Shown here: positions 1 to 6,568 of the stretch, in pieces
Layout: each line of letters opens with the position of its first letter
Numbering within the stretch: position 1 is the stretch's first letter
DNA from: Pseudomonadota bacterium
GTDB lineage: Bacteria; Desulfobacterota; BSN033; WVXP01; G020346125
Reading direction: 5' to 3'
DNA length: 12,295 nt
NCBI GenBank assembly: GCA_030672465.1
Contig: DAOVGJ010000073.1
Coordinates: forward strand, 1 to 12,295
Position numbers and translations under genes: made by a program
Notes under the pieces: generated by a model
The model's input: only the letters and a program-made list of their open reading frames with translations
Databases searched by the model: none
What the model was told of the DNA's origin: nothing

Positions 1-132
1 GAAGCCAGATGCCCGCCCTTCAGCTAATGTACGGCGTATGCATAGCACACCAATTGGCCCGACAGGCGCAGCAATAGAGAAGCCGATGATGAATCCCCGA
101 AGTAAGAAACTGATGTTGGTCACTCCCCCCAC
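1..132 (-). CDS. LysE/RhtB-family amino acid exporter, N-terminus only (partial)
   Basis: This is the first ~44 codons of a minus-strand gene whose remainder lies beyond the left edge. The translation contains NISFLLRGFIIGFSIAAPVG followed by PIGVLCIRRTLAEGR. That is the first transmembrane helix and the APVGP-x-G motif typical of LysE-family translocators, inner-membrane exporters of amino acids or other small metabolites. An in-frame stop lies at 142-144, so the start must be the GTG at 132 or the GTG at 123. A GGGGGAG sequence at 147-153 sits 14 nt before the first and 23 nt before the second, which favours 132, although both spacings are long. The gene is divergent from the MFS gene at 449. 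The family call is firm; the exported substrate cannot be told from this fragment. Confidence 0.8.
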   Translation of the reverse strand, partial: MGGVTNISFLLRGFIIGFSIAAPVGPIGVLCIRRTLAEGRASGF

Positions 133-448
133 AACCCCCGATTATTCTCCCCCGCCTCCTGCTCATGTTTGGCTTAAATTCTCCCATGTACTTGAAAGGA
201 AAACAAGTATATGCAAGACCATACCCTGCTTGACGATTCCGGGGGTCACAGAAGGGATGGGGGCTGGTCTTCATTCTTGATACTTACAGTTCAAATGGTT
301 CGATTGGTTGGATTGGTTAGTTGGTTTGGTGAGCAAAATTCGGCATACCTGGAGTTTGTAACGGAAAAAATGCTAAGATCGATGTGCTATACGTGTACAT
401 GCGAAGGCCTACAAGGTTCGAGACATTTCCGGGTAAGGTGATACGATA
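133..448. other. Divergent intergenic region between LysE-like and MFS genes
   Basis: This 316-bp stretch lies between two divergent transporter genes and should hold both promoters. I found no convincing -35/-10 pair on either strand. A GGTT-rich tract at 296-331 is the only distinct feature. Short open frames here have no Shine-Dalgarno sequence and unlikely composition. An AAGGTG ribosome binding site at 435-440 belongs to the MFS gene. Confidence 0.6.
296..331 (+). repeat. Low-complexity GGTT/GATTGGTT tract
   Basis: The tract is built from repeated TGGTT and GATTGGTT units with one-base variations, so one strand has almost no C. A longer tract of the same character (GGTTT/GGGTTT) is at 11601-11720. 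Both are intergenic, which argues for a recurring genomic low-complexity element rather than coding sequence. Confidence 0.6.
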
Positions 449-1624
449 GTGGTTTCTTTTCGTACTCATGTGCCATTCCTCCTCTACCTGACGGGGATCT
501 TCTTTCTCAATTTCCTTTCAAGGATAGTCCTGGCGCCCCTGATGCCTGCGATTGAGAGCGACCTAAACATCGGGCACGGCGAGGCAGGTTCCCTTTTTCT
601 CTTTATCTCGTTGGGCTATTTTCCGGGGCTTTTAGGTTCCGGGTACGTTTCATCCCGTTTCACCCACAGATGGACGATTATCCTATCGTCGGTGGCCGTG
701 GGCGGGTCACTTCTTGCCGTTTCCCTCAGCCACACCCTCTGGTGGATTCGATCGGCACTGATCCTGCTGGGATTATCAGCAGGTTTGTATCTCCCATCAG
801 GCATTGCCAGCCTCACCGATATGGTGAACTCCAAGGACTGGGGGAAGGCTATAGCCGTTCACGAACTGGCCCCGATCCTGGCCTTTATATCGGCCCCACT
901 GTTGGCGGAGGGACTTATGATATGGTTTTCCTGGCGGGGAGTCCTGGCGGTGCTCGGCGGAACCGCGATCTTTACTGGCGGGGCCTTTGCCTGCTTCGGG
1001 AGAGGCGGTGCATTTCTTGGAGAAACCCCCAGTCCAAGAAATCTTCGCGCTCTTGTTACAATTCCCTCTTTCTGGATCATGGTGGTATTGTTCAGCATGG
1101 GTATTGGCGCAAGCCTCGGAGTTTATACTATGCTCCCCCTGTATCTCGTGGCTGAAGAGGGACTGGGGCGTGGCTGGGCTAACACTCTCGTGGGACTTTC
1201 CCGGATAGCAGCACTGGGTGTTATTTTTCTTGCGGGATGGGCGACGGACCGACTGGGCCCGCGACGAGCACTGGGAGGCGCATTTCTTGCCACCGGGATG
1301 GCGACCATGCTCCTTGGTTTGCTCCATGGGGTGAGGATCCTCCCCGCTCTGTTTCTGCAACCCGTGTTTTCCAGCTGCTTTTTCCCGGCGGCCTTCGCGG
1401 CTCTATCTAAAATTGGCCCTTCCCAAGTCAGGAACGTCGCGGTCTCCCTCACTATTCCCGTGGCCTTTCTCTTAGGAGGAGGTGCTATCCCAGCCGGAAT
1501 CGGAATTTTGGGGGAGCACGGCCTCTTTTCGTTGGGGTTCACGCTGGTGGGTATTATGCTTGCGGGATGCATCATACTTCTAAAGTACCTAAAGTTTCAG
1601 GAGGATGCGATTCAAGGAATATGA
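449..1624 (+). CDS. MFS transporter, 12 transmembrane helices
   Basis: A 391-residue, strongly hydrophobic protein of usual major facilitator superfamily length. It probably moves a small solute across the inner membrane in exchange with or together with a proton. After helix 1 (residues ~8-30, ending in LSRIVLAPLMPAIESDL) comes a helix 2-3 region with the pattern of MFS motif A (GSGYVSSRFTHRW, about residues 63-75). A second, clearer motif A-like loop, GWATDRLGPRR, opens the C-terminal half, consistent with two six-helix bundles. Translation starts at GTG 449, with AAGGTG eight bases upstream (435-440). The gene stops at 1622-1624, just 16 bases before the left repeat of the RAYT element. 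The substrate is unknown. Base composition is visibly more GC-rich than the transposase gene that follows. Confidence 0.88.
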   Translation: MVSFRTHVPFLLYLTGIFFLNFLSRIVLAPLMPAIESDLNIGHGEAGSLFLFISLGYFPGLLGSGYVSSRFTHRWTIILSSVAVGGSLLAVSLSHTLWWIRSALILLGLSAGLYLPSGIASLTDMVNSKDWGKAIAVHELAPILAFISAPLLAEGLMIWFSWRGVLAVLGGTAIFTGGAFACFGRGGAFLGETPSPRNLRALVTIPSFWIMVVLFSMGIGASLGVYTMLPLYLVAEEGLGRGWANTLVGLSRIAALGVIFLAGWATDRLGPRRALGGAFLATGMATMLLGLLHGVRILPALFLQPVFSSCFFPAAFAALSKIGPSQVRNVAVSLTIPVAFLLGGGAIPAGIGILGEHGLFSLGFTLVGIMLAGCIILLKYLKFQEDAIQGI

Positions 1625-1640
1625 TAAAATGACTATATTA

Positions 1641-1656
1641 GTGCCAGGCACCAAAA
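1641..1656 (+). repeat. Left REP-like palindrome of the RAYT element
   Basis: GTGCC-A-GGCAC is a perfect 11-base palindrome (1641-1651) followed by CAAAA. The 9-bp unit CACCAAAAT is duplicated in tandem from within the palindrome (1649-1657 and 1658-1666). The 16 bases match the right copy exactly in inverted orientation. Confidence 0.75.
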
Positions 1657-1683
1657 TCACCAAAATTAAACAGGAAAATTCTA

Positions 1684-2316
1684 ATGGGACGGTTACCAAG
1701 AATTCAGCTTGAAGGCCATCCTTACCATGTTGTGATGAGGTGCAATAACAAGGAAGATCTTTTCAAAGAGGAGAGAGATTTTCGTAAGCTGATTGAAATT
1801 ATCGCCAATTTTAAAGAAAAACATCAGTTCAAACTCTATGCCTACACGTTAATGACGAACCACTGTCATCTTCTTCTTGAGCCTGGGGATCGGGCATCGT
1901 TGTCTGTTATAATGCGAGACATCATGGCGAATTTCGCAAAGTGGTATAACTGGAGGCATCAAAGGAAAGGTCATTTCTGGGAATCTCGTTACCATGCAAG
2001 CATCATTGAGGATGATCAGTACGTCTTGGTCTGCATGCGCTATATTCATCGAAACCCTGTAAGGGCAGGTATCGTGAACAAGGCATGGGACTATCGTTGG
2101 ACCTCAGTGAGATACAATGTCTCTGGAGAAAGGGACGAATTGATCCATGACCTTTCCTCCTTCCTGGGCCTGAGTCCTTATCCCAGGGTGCGAATTCGAC
2201 ATTATAAACGGTGGGTAGAGGAGCCTTTTGATATGGAAAAAGACAAAGGGCATTTCTACGACCCATTTCTTGGAAGTGACCTCTTCAGGGAGGCCATGCA
2301 GAAAAAGTACAGGTAA
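1684..2316 (+). CDS. REP-associated tyrosine transposase (RAYT, Y1_Tnp / IS200-like HUH nuclease)
   Basis: A 210-residue single-strand DNA transposase of the Y1 HUH-nuclease family. The N-terminal GRLPRIQLEGHPYHVVMRC is typical of RAYT proteins. The metal-binding HUH motif is His60-Cys-His62 in TNHCHLLLEP. The later conserved blocks FWESRYHASII (about 98-108) and RYIHRNPVRAG (119-129) are family hallmarks. Tyr113 in the DDQY stretch is the best candidate nucleophile by position relative to the HUH motif, with Tyr120 as the alternative. The start is ATG 1684, with AGGA eight bases upstream. The gene lies between inverted palindromes (1641-1656 and 2378-2395) that are its likely recognition sites. 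No frameshift or internal stop is present and the conserved motifs remain, so the protein may be active. RAYTs are often single-copy and domesticated, unlike true insertion sequences. Confidence 0.92.
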   Translation: MGRLPRIQLEGHPYHVVMRCNNKEDLFKEERDFRKLIEIIANFKEKHQFKLYAYTLMTNHCHLLLEPGDRASLSVIMRDIMANFAKWYNWRHQRKGHFWESRYHASIIEDDQYVLVCMRYIHRNPVRAGIVNKAWDYRWTSVRYNVSGERDELIHDLSSFLGLSPYPRVRIRHYKRWVEEPFDMEKDKGHFYDPFLGSDLFREAMQKKYR

Positions 2317-2377
2317 ATAGCTGGATCTGAATCCAAAAAGTAAAAACTGCATCAAGCAATTTCAATGACTTACGGCG

Positions 2378-2395
2378 TTTTGGTGCCTGGCACCA
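2378..2395 (+). repeat. Right REP-like palindrome of the RAYT element
   Basis: TTTTGGTGCCTGGCACCA contains the perfect palindrome TGGTGCC-T-GGCACCA (2381-2395). Its first 16 bases (2378-2393) are the exact reverse complement of 1641-1656. It ends five bases before the ATG of the radical SAM gene. The AGGA at 2395-2398, overlapping its last base, is the only Shine-Dalgarno-like sequence there, so the repeat forms part of that gene's translation start region. Confidence 0.78.
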
Positions 2396-2400
2396 GGATT

Positions 2401-3528
2401 ATGACGAAGCGGGAGTTCTTGAGGTTTTGCGGGACGGGTTTCTGTGCCCTTGCCGGCGCCACCCTCTTCGGTTTTCCCGAACCCGTGCGGGCACAGATGG
2501 CCCAGAAAGGCCTCATCAAGACAAAGCTCTCCCCCTATTTCACTTCCCTTGGTGGAGGAGAAATCCAGTGTGAACTCTGCCCCAAGAGGTGCCGGATTCC
2601 CAAAGGGAAGAGGGGTTTTTGCAGGGTGCGTGAGAATCGGGATGGGAAATGCTACAGCCTGGTCTACGCGAATCCGTGCGCCTTTCATCCAGACCCCATC
2701 GAGCGGAACCCCTTTTTCCACGTCCTTCCCGGAACCAGGTCCCTGTCGCTGGCAACGGCGGGGTGCAATTTCGGGTGTAGGTTTTGCCAGACGTGGGAAA
2801 TATCCCAGGCCGCTCCGGAGGACGTATTCAGCCTCGACATTCCCCCGAATCTTGTGGTGAAGAGGGCCAAACAGATGAGGGCCAGTTCTGTCTCTTACAC
2901 GTTCGTGGAACCGGTAATTTTCTACGAATACATGGTGGAGATTGGCTCCCTTGCAAAGGAGGCGGGCCTTCTGAGCCTCATCCACTCCAATGGCTTCATC
3001 AATCCGGATCCACTCCGAACCCTTGCCAAGGTATTAGACGCGGCCAATATCGATCTGAAGGGGTTTACGGGCGAATTTTACCGGGAACTGTGCAGCGGGG
3101 AACTGGACCCGGTGCTCGACACCCTGAAAATGCTGAGGCAGGAGAAGATCCACCTGGAGATCACAAACCTCATCATTCCAACCAAGAATGATGACATGTC
3201 GCTCGTAAGGGAGATGTGCCTCTGGATAAAGAGGGAATTGGGCGCGGATACCCCTGTCCACTTCTCCCGGTTCTACCCCCTGTACAAGCTCAAGAATCTT
3301 CCCCCAACGCCGGTTGCGACACTGGAGCAAGCCCGGACAGTAGCTCTATCATCCGGCCTTGAGTATGTCTATATCGGAAACGTGCCGGGTCACGAGGGTG
3401 AGAACACCTTCTGCCCCTCGTGCAAGAAGATGATCATCCAGCGGACGGGATACATGATCGGAGAGGTGCACCTGAAGCAAGGGAAGTGCGAGTACTGTGG
3501 AAAGCCGATACCCGGCATCTGGGCATAA
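2401..3528 (+). CDS. amrS: AmmeMemoRadiSam-type radical SAM protein with N-terminal leader
   Basis: A 375-residue radical SAM protein of the PflA-like branch that partners AMMECR1 and Memo proteins; its reaction is not established. In order: a leader MTKREFLRFCGTGFCALAGA ending near Ala31 (Tat-like, but Lys-Arg instead of Arg-Arg); four cysteines at 57, 60, 64 and 74 in an ECELCPKRC-type motif; the radical SAM cluster Cys122-x3-Cys126-x2-Cys129 (CNFGCRFCQ); and a C-terminal zinc-ribbon-like set (Cys338, 341, 363, 366) ending KPIPGIW, a family signature. ATG 2401 is preferred to in-frame ATG 2365 because it begins the leader and has AGGA upstream (spacing of only 2 bases). The upstream ATG has no binding site and would translate through the palindrome. 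No AMMECR1 or Memo gene is present here. It is convergent with a second radical SAM gene. Confidence 0.87.
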   Translation: MTKREFLRFCGTGFCALAGATLFGFPEPVRAQMAQKGLIKTKLSPYFTSLGGGEIQCELCPKRCRIPKGKRGFCRVRENRDGKCYSLVYANPCAFHPDPIERNPFFHVLPGTRSLSLATAGCNFGCRFCQTWEISQAAPEDVFSLDIPPNLVVKRAKQMRASSVSYTFVEPVIFYEYMVEIGSLAKEAGLLSLIHSNGFINPDPLRTLAKVLDAANIDLKGFTGEFYRELCSGELDPVLDTLKMLRQEKIHLEITNLIIPTKNDDMSLVREMCLWIKRELGADTPVHFSRFYPLYKLKNLPPTPVATLEQARTVALSSGLEYVYIGNVPGHEGENTFCPSCKKMIIQRTGYMIGEVHLKQGKCEYCGKPIPGIWA

Positions 3529-3530
3529 GT

Positions 3531-3616
3531 GGTGCTGCGGTAGTCCGGTGCTGCAGTGTTGCGGTCAAAAGATCATGCTCCGGCAAGTTGGTTTTGCGGT
3601 GTTGCAGTGCTGCCGT
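3531..3616 (+). repeat. Degenerate GGTGCTGCGGT-type repeats between convergent genes
   Basis: Units of about 10-11 bases of the form GGTGyTGCrGT recur: 3531-3541, 3547-3557 and 3556-3565, and again in 3596-3616 after a 30-base interruption. The tract starts two bases after the amrS stop. It gives a cysteine/valine-rich open frame on the plus strand that I take to be spurious. I saw no clear terminator hairpin between the two convergent genes. Confidence 0.55.
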
Positions 3617-3691
3617 TACGGCGGGGTACAATTTCATTCGACTTTGCAATGAATTCCCGCTCAGGCCTCTTTTCTCGGGTTTCCCAGAGAA

Positions 3692-4744
3692 CTAGCTTGA
3701 TCGGCGGTGGCGGTAGAATTCATAGACCCCAACAGACTTAGGGTCAAGGTTGGTCAAGCTGGATTGTTTAGCCCACTCTATTGCTTCCAGGAATTCATTC
3801 ACGGTGATCCCGCGGGAGATTTTCGGATATTCATAGGCTTTATATTCCACCCGGTATTGCGGCATGATGTTCACGTAGGTGGATTTGGGAAGATTCTCGG
3901 CCACCCATTTGACGAATTTCTCGGTCCCGGCCACCCGGTTGGGCATGACCAGGTGTCGGATCATCAGCCCGCGAAGGGCAATCCCTCGTTCATCGATCAT
4001 GAGTTCTCCGACCTGCCGGTTCATTTCGATGATCGCTTTCGCCGTCACCTCGGGATAGTCCGAAGCCCCTGATGAATATTTCGCCGCCTGATCACCATCC
4101 ATAAATTTCATATCCGGCATATAGATATCCACAATGCCGTCCAAGAGCTTCACGATCTCCAAGCGCTCGTAGCCGCTGGTATTGTAAACCAGGGGAAGGC
4201 GGAGTCCTTTTTTCAGGGCAATCCGCGTTGCATTAAGGATGTTGGGCATGACGTGGGTGGGTGTGACCAGGTTGATATTATGGCAGCCGGTCTCCTGGAG
4301 GTAGAGCATCATGCCCGCCAGGTCTTCATCCTCAATTTCCTTTCCCTTTCCCTCGTGGGCGATGGGCCAGTTCTGGCAGAAGATACAGCGGAGATTGCAG
4401 TTGGAAAAGAAGATGGTACCAGACCCATAGTTTCCCACCAATGATACCTCCTCGCCAAAATGGGGATGGGCGCCGAAGACTACGGGTTTGAGTGGAGCCC
4501 GACAGAACCCCTTTTCACCCTTTTGCCGATTCACCCCGCACATCCGGGGGCAGAGCTGACATTCCTCGAAGATACTGTAGGCTTCCCTGATTTTCTGAGC
4601 AAATTTCCCCTCTTCCTCCAGTTTCGCAAACGCTGGAAGCCGTCCCTCCTCTTTCTTTTTGGCATGAAGAGGGATGGGAGATATGAGCAGCGAGCCGCCG
4701 ACAAGGAGAAACTGTCTGATGAAATCCCGCCGGGTAGTTTCCAT
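3692..4744 (-). CDS. Radical SAM protein, PflX/COG1313-like, with Tat-like signal
   Basis: A 350-residue protein related to pyruvate formate-lyase activating enzymes; the substrate is unknown. The N-terminus METTRRDFIRQFLLVGGSLL has a twin-arginine motif (Arg5-Arg6-Asp-Phe-Ile) and a hydrophobic stretch ending around Ala28. That fits a Tat signal or an uncleaved membrane anchor. Four cysteines at 62, 65, 69 and 81 (CQLCPRMC... GFC) precede the radical SAM cluster Cys116-x3-Cys120-x2-Cys123 (CNLRCIFCQN). The remaining ~225 residues resemble the partial TIM barrel of COG1313 proteins, including the NLVTPTHVMP segment. The start ATG 4744 has GGGAG eight bases upstream. A promoter is visible at 4802-4830. 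The gene is convergent with amrS, with only 163 bases between the stops. The family is sure; location in the cell is inferred. Confidence 0.87.
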   Translation of the reverse strand: METTRRDFIRQFLLVGGSLLISPIPLHAKKKEEGRLPAFAKLEEEGKFAQKIREAYSIFEECQLCPRMCGVNRQKGEKGFCRAPLKPVVFGAHPHFGEEVSLVGNYGSGTIFFSNCNLRCIFCQNWPIAHEGKGKEIEDEDLAGMMLYLQETGCHNINLVTPTHVMPNILNATRIALKKGLRLPLVYNTSGYERLEIVKLLDGIVDIYMPDMKFMDGDQAAKYSSGASDYPEVTAKAIIEMNRQVGELMIDERGIALRGLMIRHLVMPNRVAGTEKFVKWVAENLPKSTYVNIMPQYRVEYKAYEYPKISRGITVNEFLEAIEWAKQSSLTNLDPKSVGVYEFYRHRRSS

Positions 4745-4801
4745 GCCTTACACTCCCTTAGACGGAGGACCAGGGGAACTTTTCCTTATGAATCAAACAG
4801 C

Positions 4802-4830
4802 ATGTTAGCACAATGTAGCTATTTTGTAAA
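4802..4830 (-). promoter_or_regulatory. Sigma-70-type promoter for the PflX-like gene
   Basis: Read on the minus strand: TTTACA (-35, 4825-4830; 5 of 6 to consensus), a 17-base spacer, then TAACAT (-10, 4802-4807; 4 of 6). Transcription would start near 4795, leaving a leader of about 50 nt before ATG 4744. Confidence 0.55.
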
Positions 4831-4843
4831 TGTATTGTCTATG

Positions 4844-4885
4844 CCAAAATCCACCGCCTAATTGATGTCCAGTACCCACTGAAAA
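4844..4885 (-). repeat. Bipartite intergenic repeat, copy 1 (possible insertion-sequence end)
   Basis: On the minus strand this reads TTTTCAGTGG (4876-4885), 14 bases, then TTAGGCGGTGGATTTTGG (4844-4861). The same two blocks recur on the plus strand at 11564-11599 with an 8-base spacer. The arrangement reminds me of terminal repeats of IS21-type elements, but no transposase is adjacent, so it would be a solo end or remnant. The identity as an IS end is uncertain; the repeat itself is certain. Confidence 0.6.
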
Positions 4886-5149
4886 ATGCCCCTTACGCTC
4901 TCTGAACGAAATTTCTGACCCGTTCTAAGGCTCGGTCGTTCGAATTGAATGCTTACGCGTTACTTCGTTCCCAAACTCGGCCTGACGACCTCAAACAGCG
5001 GAAATTCGCCCCTTATTCCAAGATATTCAAAACCTAAAGAGCTTTTACAAAAAGCCCAGCGACGCCAAGACGCGATCTTCGATTCCCGTCAAAATAACAA
5101 TAAGCCTTCAACACATTATAGAGCCAACCATGGAAGCTTTTGTGAGAAG

Positions 5150-5179
5150 AACGAGGGGACGCTAAAGCGTCCCCTCGTT
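5150..5179 (-). terminator. Strong stem-loop after the binding-protein gene
   Basis: AACGAGGGGACGC (5150-5162) and GCGTCCCCTCGTT (5167-5179) form a perfect 13-bp stem with a 4-base loop, about 50 bases past the stop codon at 5231. The following minus-strand sequence (TTCTTCTC) is only moderately T-rich, so it could be a terminator or an mRNA 3'-end stabiliser. It fits the end of the minus-strand transporter cluster. Confidence 0.75.
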
Positions 5180-5230
5180 ACTCGCCCTCATTGGCCAAGA
5201 ACAGCGGTCATGAGAAAAGCATGTTATAAA

Positions 5231-6400
5231 CTACTCGAACAGTTTTTCCTTAGGAACCTTGCCCAGTATGACAAACCCCCCATTCCTAATCTCGAGAATA
5301 TACTCATCGATCATAAGCTGGTTTTCCTCGGTGAACTTAGCATGTCCCTGTGGGCCCGTATAGTCAGTTTTGGCCAATGAGTCTCGAATGTCCTTGGGTT
5401 TAAATGAGTTTGCCCTTTCAATAGCCTGGGCTACCATCTTCATGCAGTCGTAGGCGCTTTGAGAGAATTTTTCCGGCTTGTCCCCGTAAGCCTTGGTGAA
5501 GGCCTCAACAAATTTCTTGTTCTCTCGAGTATCAATGGACCAAGCATACCGTGCCGCCCCGGTCATTCCCTCGCTGTTCTTCCCAGTCAGTTCGACAAAT
5601 TTCGGGTTAAAAAGGGCGCTGGTCGGATCCATCAATTTCATGGTCTTGTTCATGCCCAGTTCAACCCATTGGTTTGTCTTCATAGCGTCCTCGGCGGTAT
5701 TGGCGATGAGAGCCAACCCATTGGGCGTTTTGGCCTTGATCTTGGTCAACAACGTGTAATAGTCTGTGGCTCCTTTCTCATGATACTCCACGGTCACAAT
5801 CTCGGCTCCGCCACGCTTTTCAATTAATTTCCTTATAGCATCCACGGATCCTCTGCCATAGTCGTCATTTACTGCCAGGATAGCCCATCTCGTGATCTTG
5901 AGCTCGTCGATGGCATAGGAGACAAAAGCTTTTCCCATCATTTCCGCATCATCACAGCCTCTGAATATCCAAGGATTTCCCTGTTTGGTGATCTTGGGGG
6001 CAATGGAAATCGGAGTAATTTGAGGCACAAGATGCCTTCTCGCAACCTCCGCGTCAGCAAAGGTGGAGGAACTGCAAAAGTCCCCAATGACAGTGACGAC
6101 TTTGTCTCGGGTCATGAGTTTCTCTACAGCAGCCACCGAGTTAGCCGGGACACAGCCACTATCCTCAGTGATCAATTCAATCTTATATTTCTTCCCGCCT
6201 ACCGTGACTCCCCCTAACTCGTTCAGTTCCTTTTGAGCCATCTCAATCCCTTTGAATGTTAGCTTCCCGTCAAAGGCAATGGGCCCGGTAAAGGGTAATA
6301 CGATACCGATTTTAACCGAATCTCCAGCAGCCATGAGACTCGTTGTAAAACAGAGAAGTCCCACGAGCAAAAAGATCGCACATTTACATACCCTATCCAT
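5231..6400 (-). CDS. livK: ABC transporter substrate-binding protein, LivK/BraC family
   Basis: A 389-residue periplasmic binding protein of the Peripla_BP_6 family, which captures branched-chain amino acids, amides or other small organic ligands for a HAAT-type ABC importer. Residues 1-24 form a signal peptide (basic start, hydrophobic core FLLVGLLCF) with probable cleavage near Ala24. The mature start VKIGIVLPFTGPIAFDG and the later FVSYAIDEL...AILAVNDDYGRGSVDAIRKL segment are hallmarks of the two-lobe fold. The start ATG 6400 has AGGAGG five bases upstream. It is the last gene of the minus-strand liv-type cluster, after a 168-bp gap, so it may have its own promoter besides read-through and be made in excess over the membrane parts, as is usual. 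It is followed by a strong hairpin. The ligand is unknown; the neighbouring amide-hydrolase-like gene hints at an amide. Confidence 0.9.
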   Translation of the reverse strand: MDRVCKCAIFLLVGLLCFTTSLMAAGDSVKIGIVLPFTGPIAFDGKLTFKGIEMAQKELNELGGVTVGGKKYKIELITEDSGCVPANSVAAVEKLMTRDKVVTVIGDFCSSSTFADAEVARRHLVPQITPISIAPKITKQGNPWIFRGCDDAEMMGKAFVSYAIDELKITRWAILAVNDDYGRGSVDAIRKLIEKRGGAEIVTVEYHEKGATDYYTLLTKIKAKTPNGLALIANTAEDAMKTNQWVELGMNKTMKLMDPTSALFNPKFVELTGKNSEGMTGAARYAWSIDTRENKKFVEAFTKAYGDKPEKFSQSAYDCMKMVAQAIERANSFKPKDIRDSLAKTDYTGPQGHAKFTEENQLMIDEYILEIRNGGFVILGKVPKEKLFE

Positions 6401-6489
6401 GTTAGCCTCCTTTCAGTTCATGTGGTTATTGACTAATTCCTTACTCTCTTTCGCCTTCGTGCGGCCAAGAACCATCCAAAACAACCCAT

Positions 6490-6561
6490 ATATTAGTCAC
6501 TTATGAAGAATATCACCCCCTTTGGATATGTTGTTGATGATCGCTATAAGCTATCACCCCC
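6490..6561 (-). promoter_or_regulatory. Candidate control region of the binding-protein gene (direct repeats)
   Basis: On the minus strand the 10-mer GGGGGTGATA occurs twice, at 6552-6561 and 6511-6520. The copies are exactly 41 bases apart (about four helical turns), in the 168-bp gap before the binding-protein gene. A TAATAT -10-like box lies at 6490-6495. Its -35 position falls on the second repeat and does not match consensus, which would suit an activator-dependent promoter. The repeat is plain; its function is inferred. Confidence 0.35.
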
Positions 6562-6568
6562 CTTCAGA

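Larger units (their letters stand above)
1641..2395 (+). mobile_element. RAYT element: transposase gene between two inverted palindromic repeats
   Basis: The transposase gene at 1684-2316 is bracketed by the sequence GTGCCAGGCACCAAAA at 1641-1656 and its exact reverse complement at 2378-2393. Each copy contains a palindrome: a 5-bp stem on the left, and on the right TGGTGCC-T-GGCACCA (7-bp stem, 2381-2395). RAYT proteins are known to be associated with such REP-like palindromes and to bind or cut them as hairpins. The element fits closely between the MFS stop (1624) and the radical SAM start (2401). The outer limits are inferred from the repeats; no target-site duplication was identified. Confidence 0.7.
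4745..5230. other. Intergenic region with promoter, repeat and terminator
   Basis: This 486-bp gene-free stretch lies upstream of the minus-strand radical SAM gene and downstream of the binding-protein gene, also minus. It contains the radical SAM promoter (4802-4830), one copy of a bipartite repeat (4844-4885) and the terminator hairpin (5150-5179). A small inverted repeat GCTTTT-ACA-AAAAGC lies at 5041-5055. The part from 4890 to 5040 looks like non-coding remnant sequence, and I recognise no gene there. The plus-strand open frame that begins at 4949 runs into the antisense of the binding-protein gene and is rejected. Confidence 0.6.

Noticed and set aside
797..1360. Minus-strand open frame antisense to the MFS gene
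   Set aside because: It is a shadow of a GC-rich hydrophobic gene, with no domain and low-complexity composition.
2365..2400. Upstream ATG 2365 as start of the radical SAM gene
   Set aside because: It has no Shine-Dalgarno sequence and would translate through the transposon palindrome, placing twelve odd residues before a good leader beginning at ATG 2401.
4949..5380. Plus-strand open frame of 143 codons
   Set aside because: It spans the terminator hairpin and then runs antisense to the binding-protein gene; no ribosome binding site and no recognisable domain.
6448..6466. Possible sigma-54 site before the binding-protein gene on the minus strand (TTGGCC...GGCG)
   Set aside because: Only the GG-N10-GC spacing is kept; about half of the consensus bases mismatch, unlike the perfect site at 11868.
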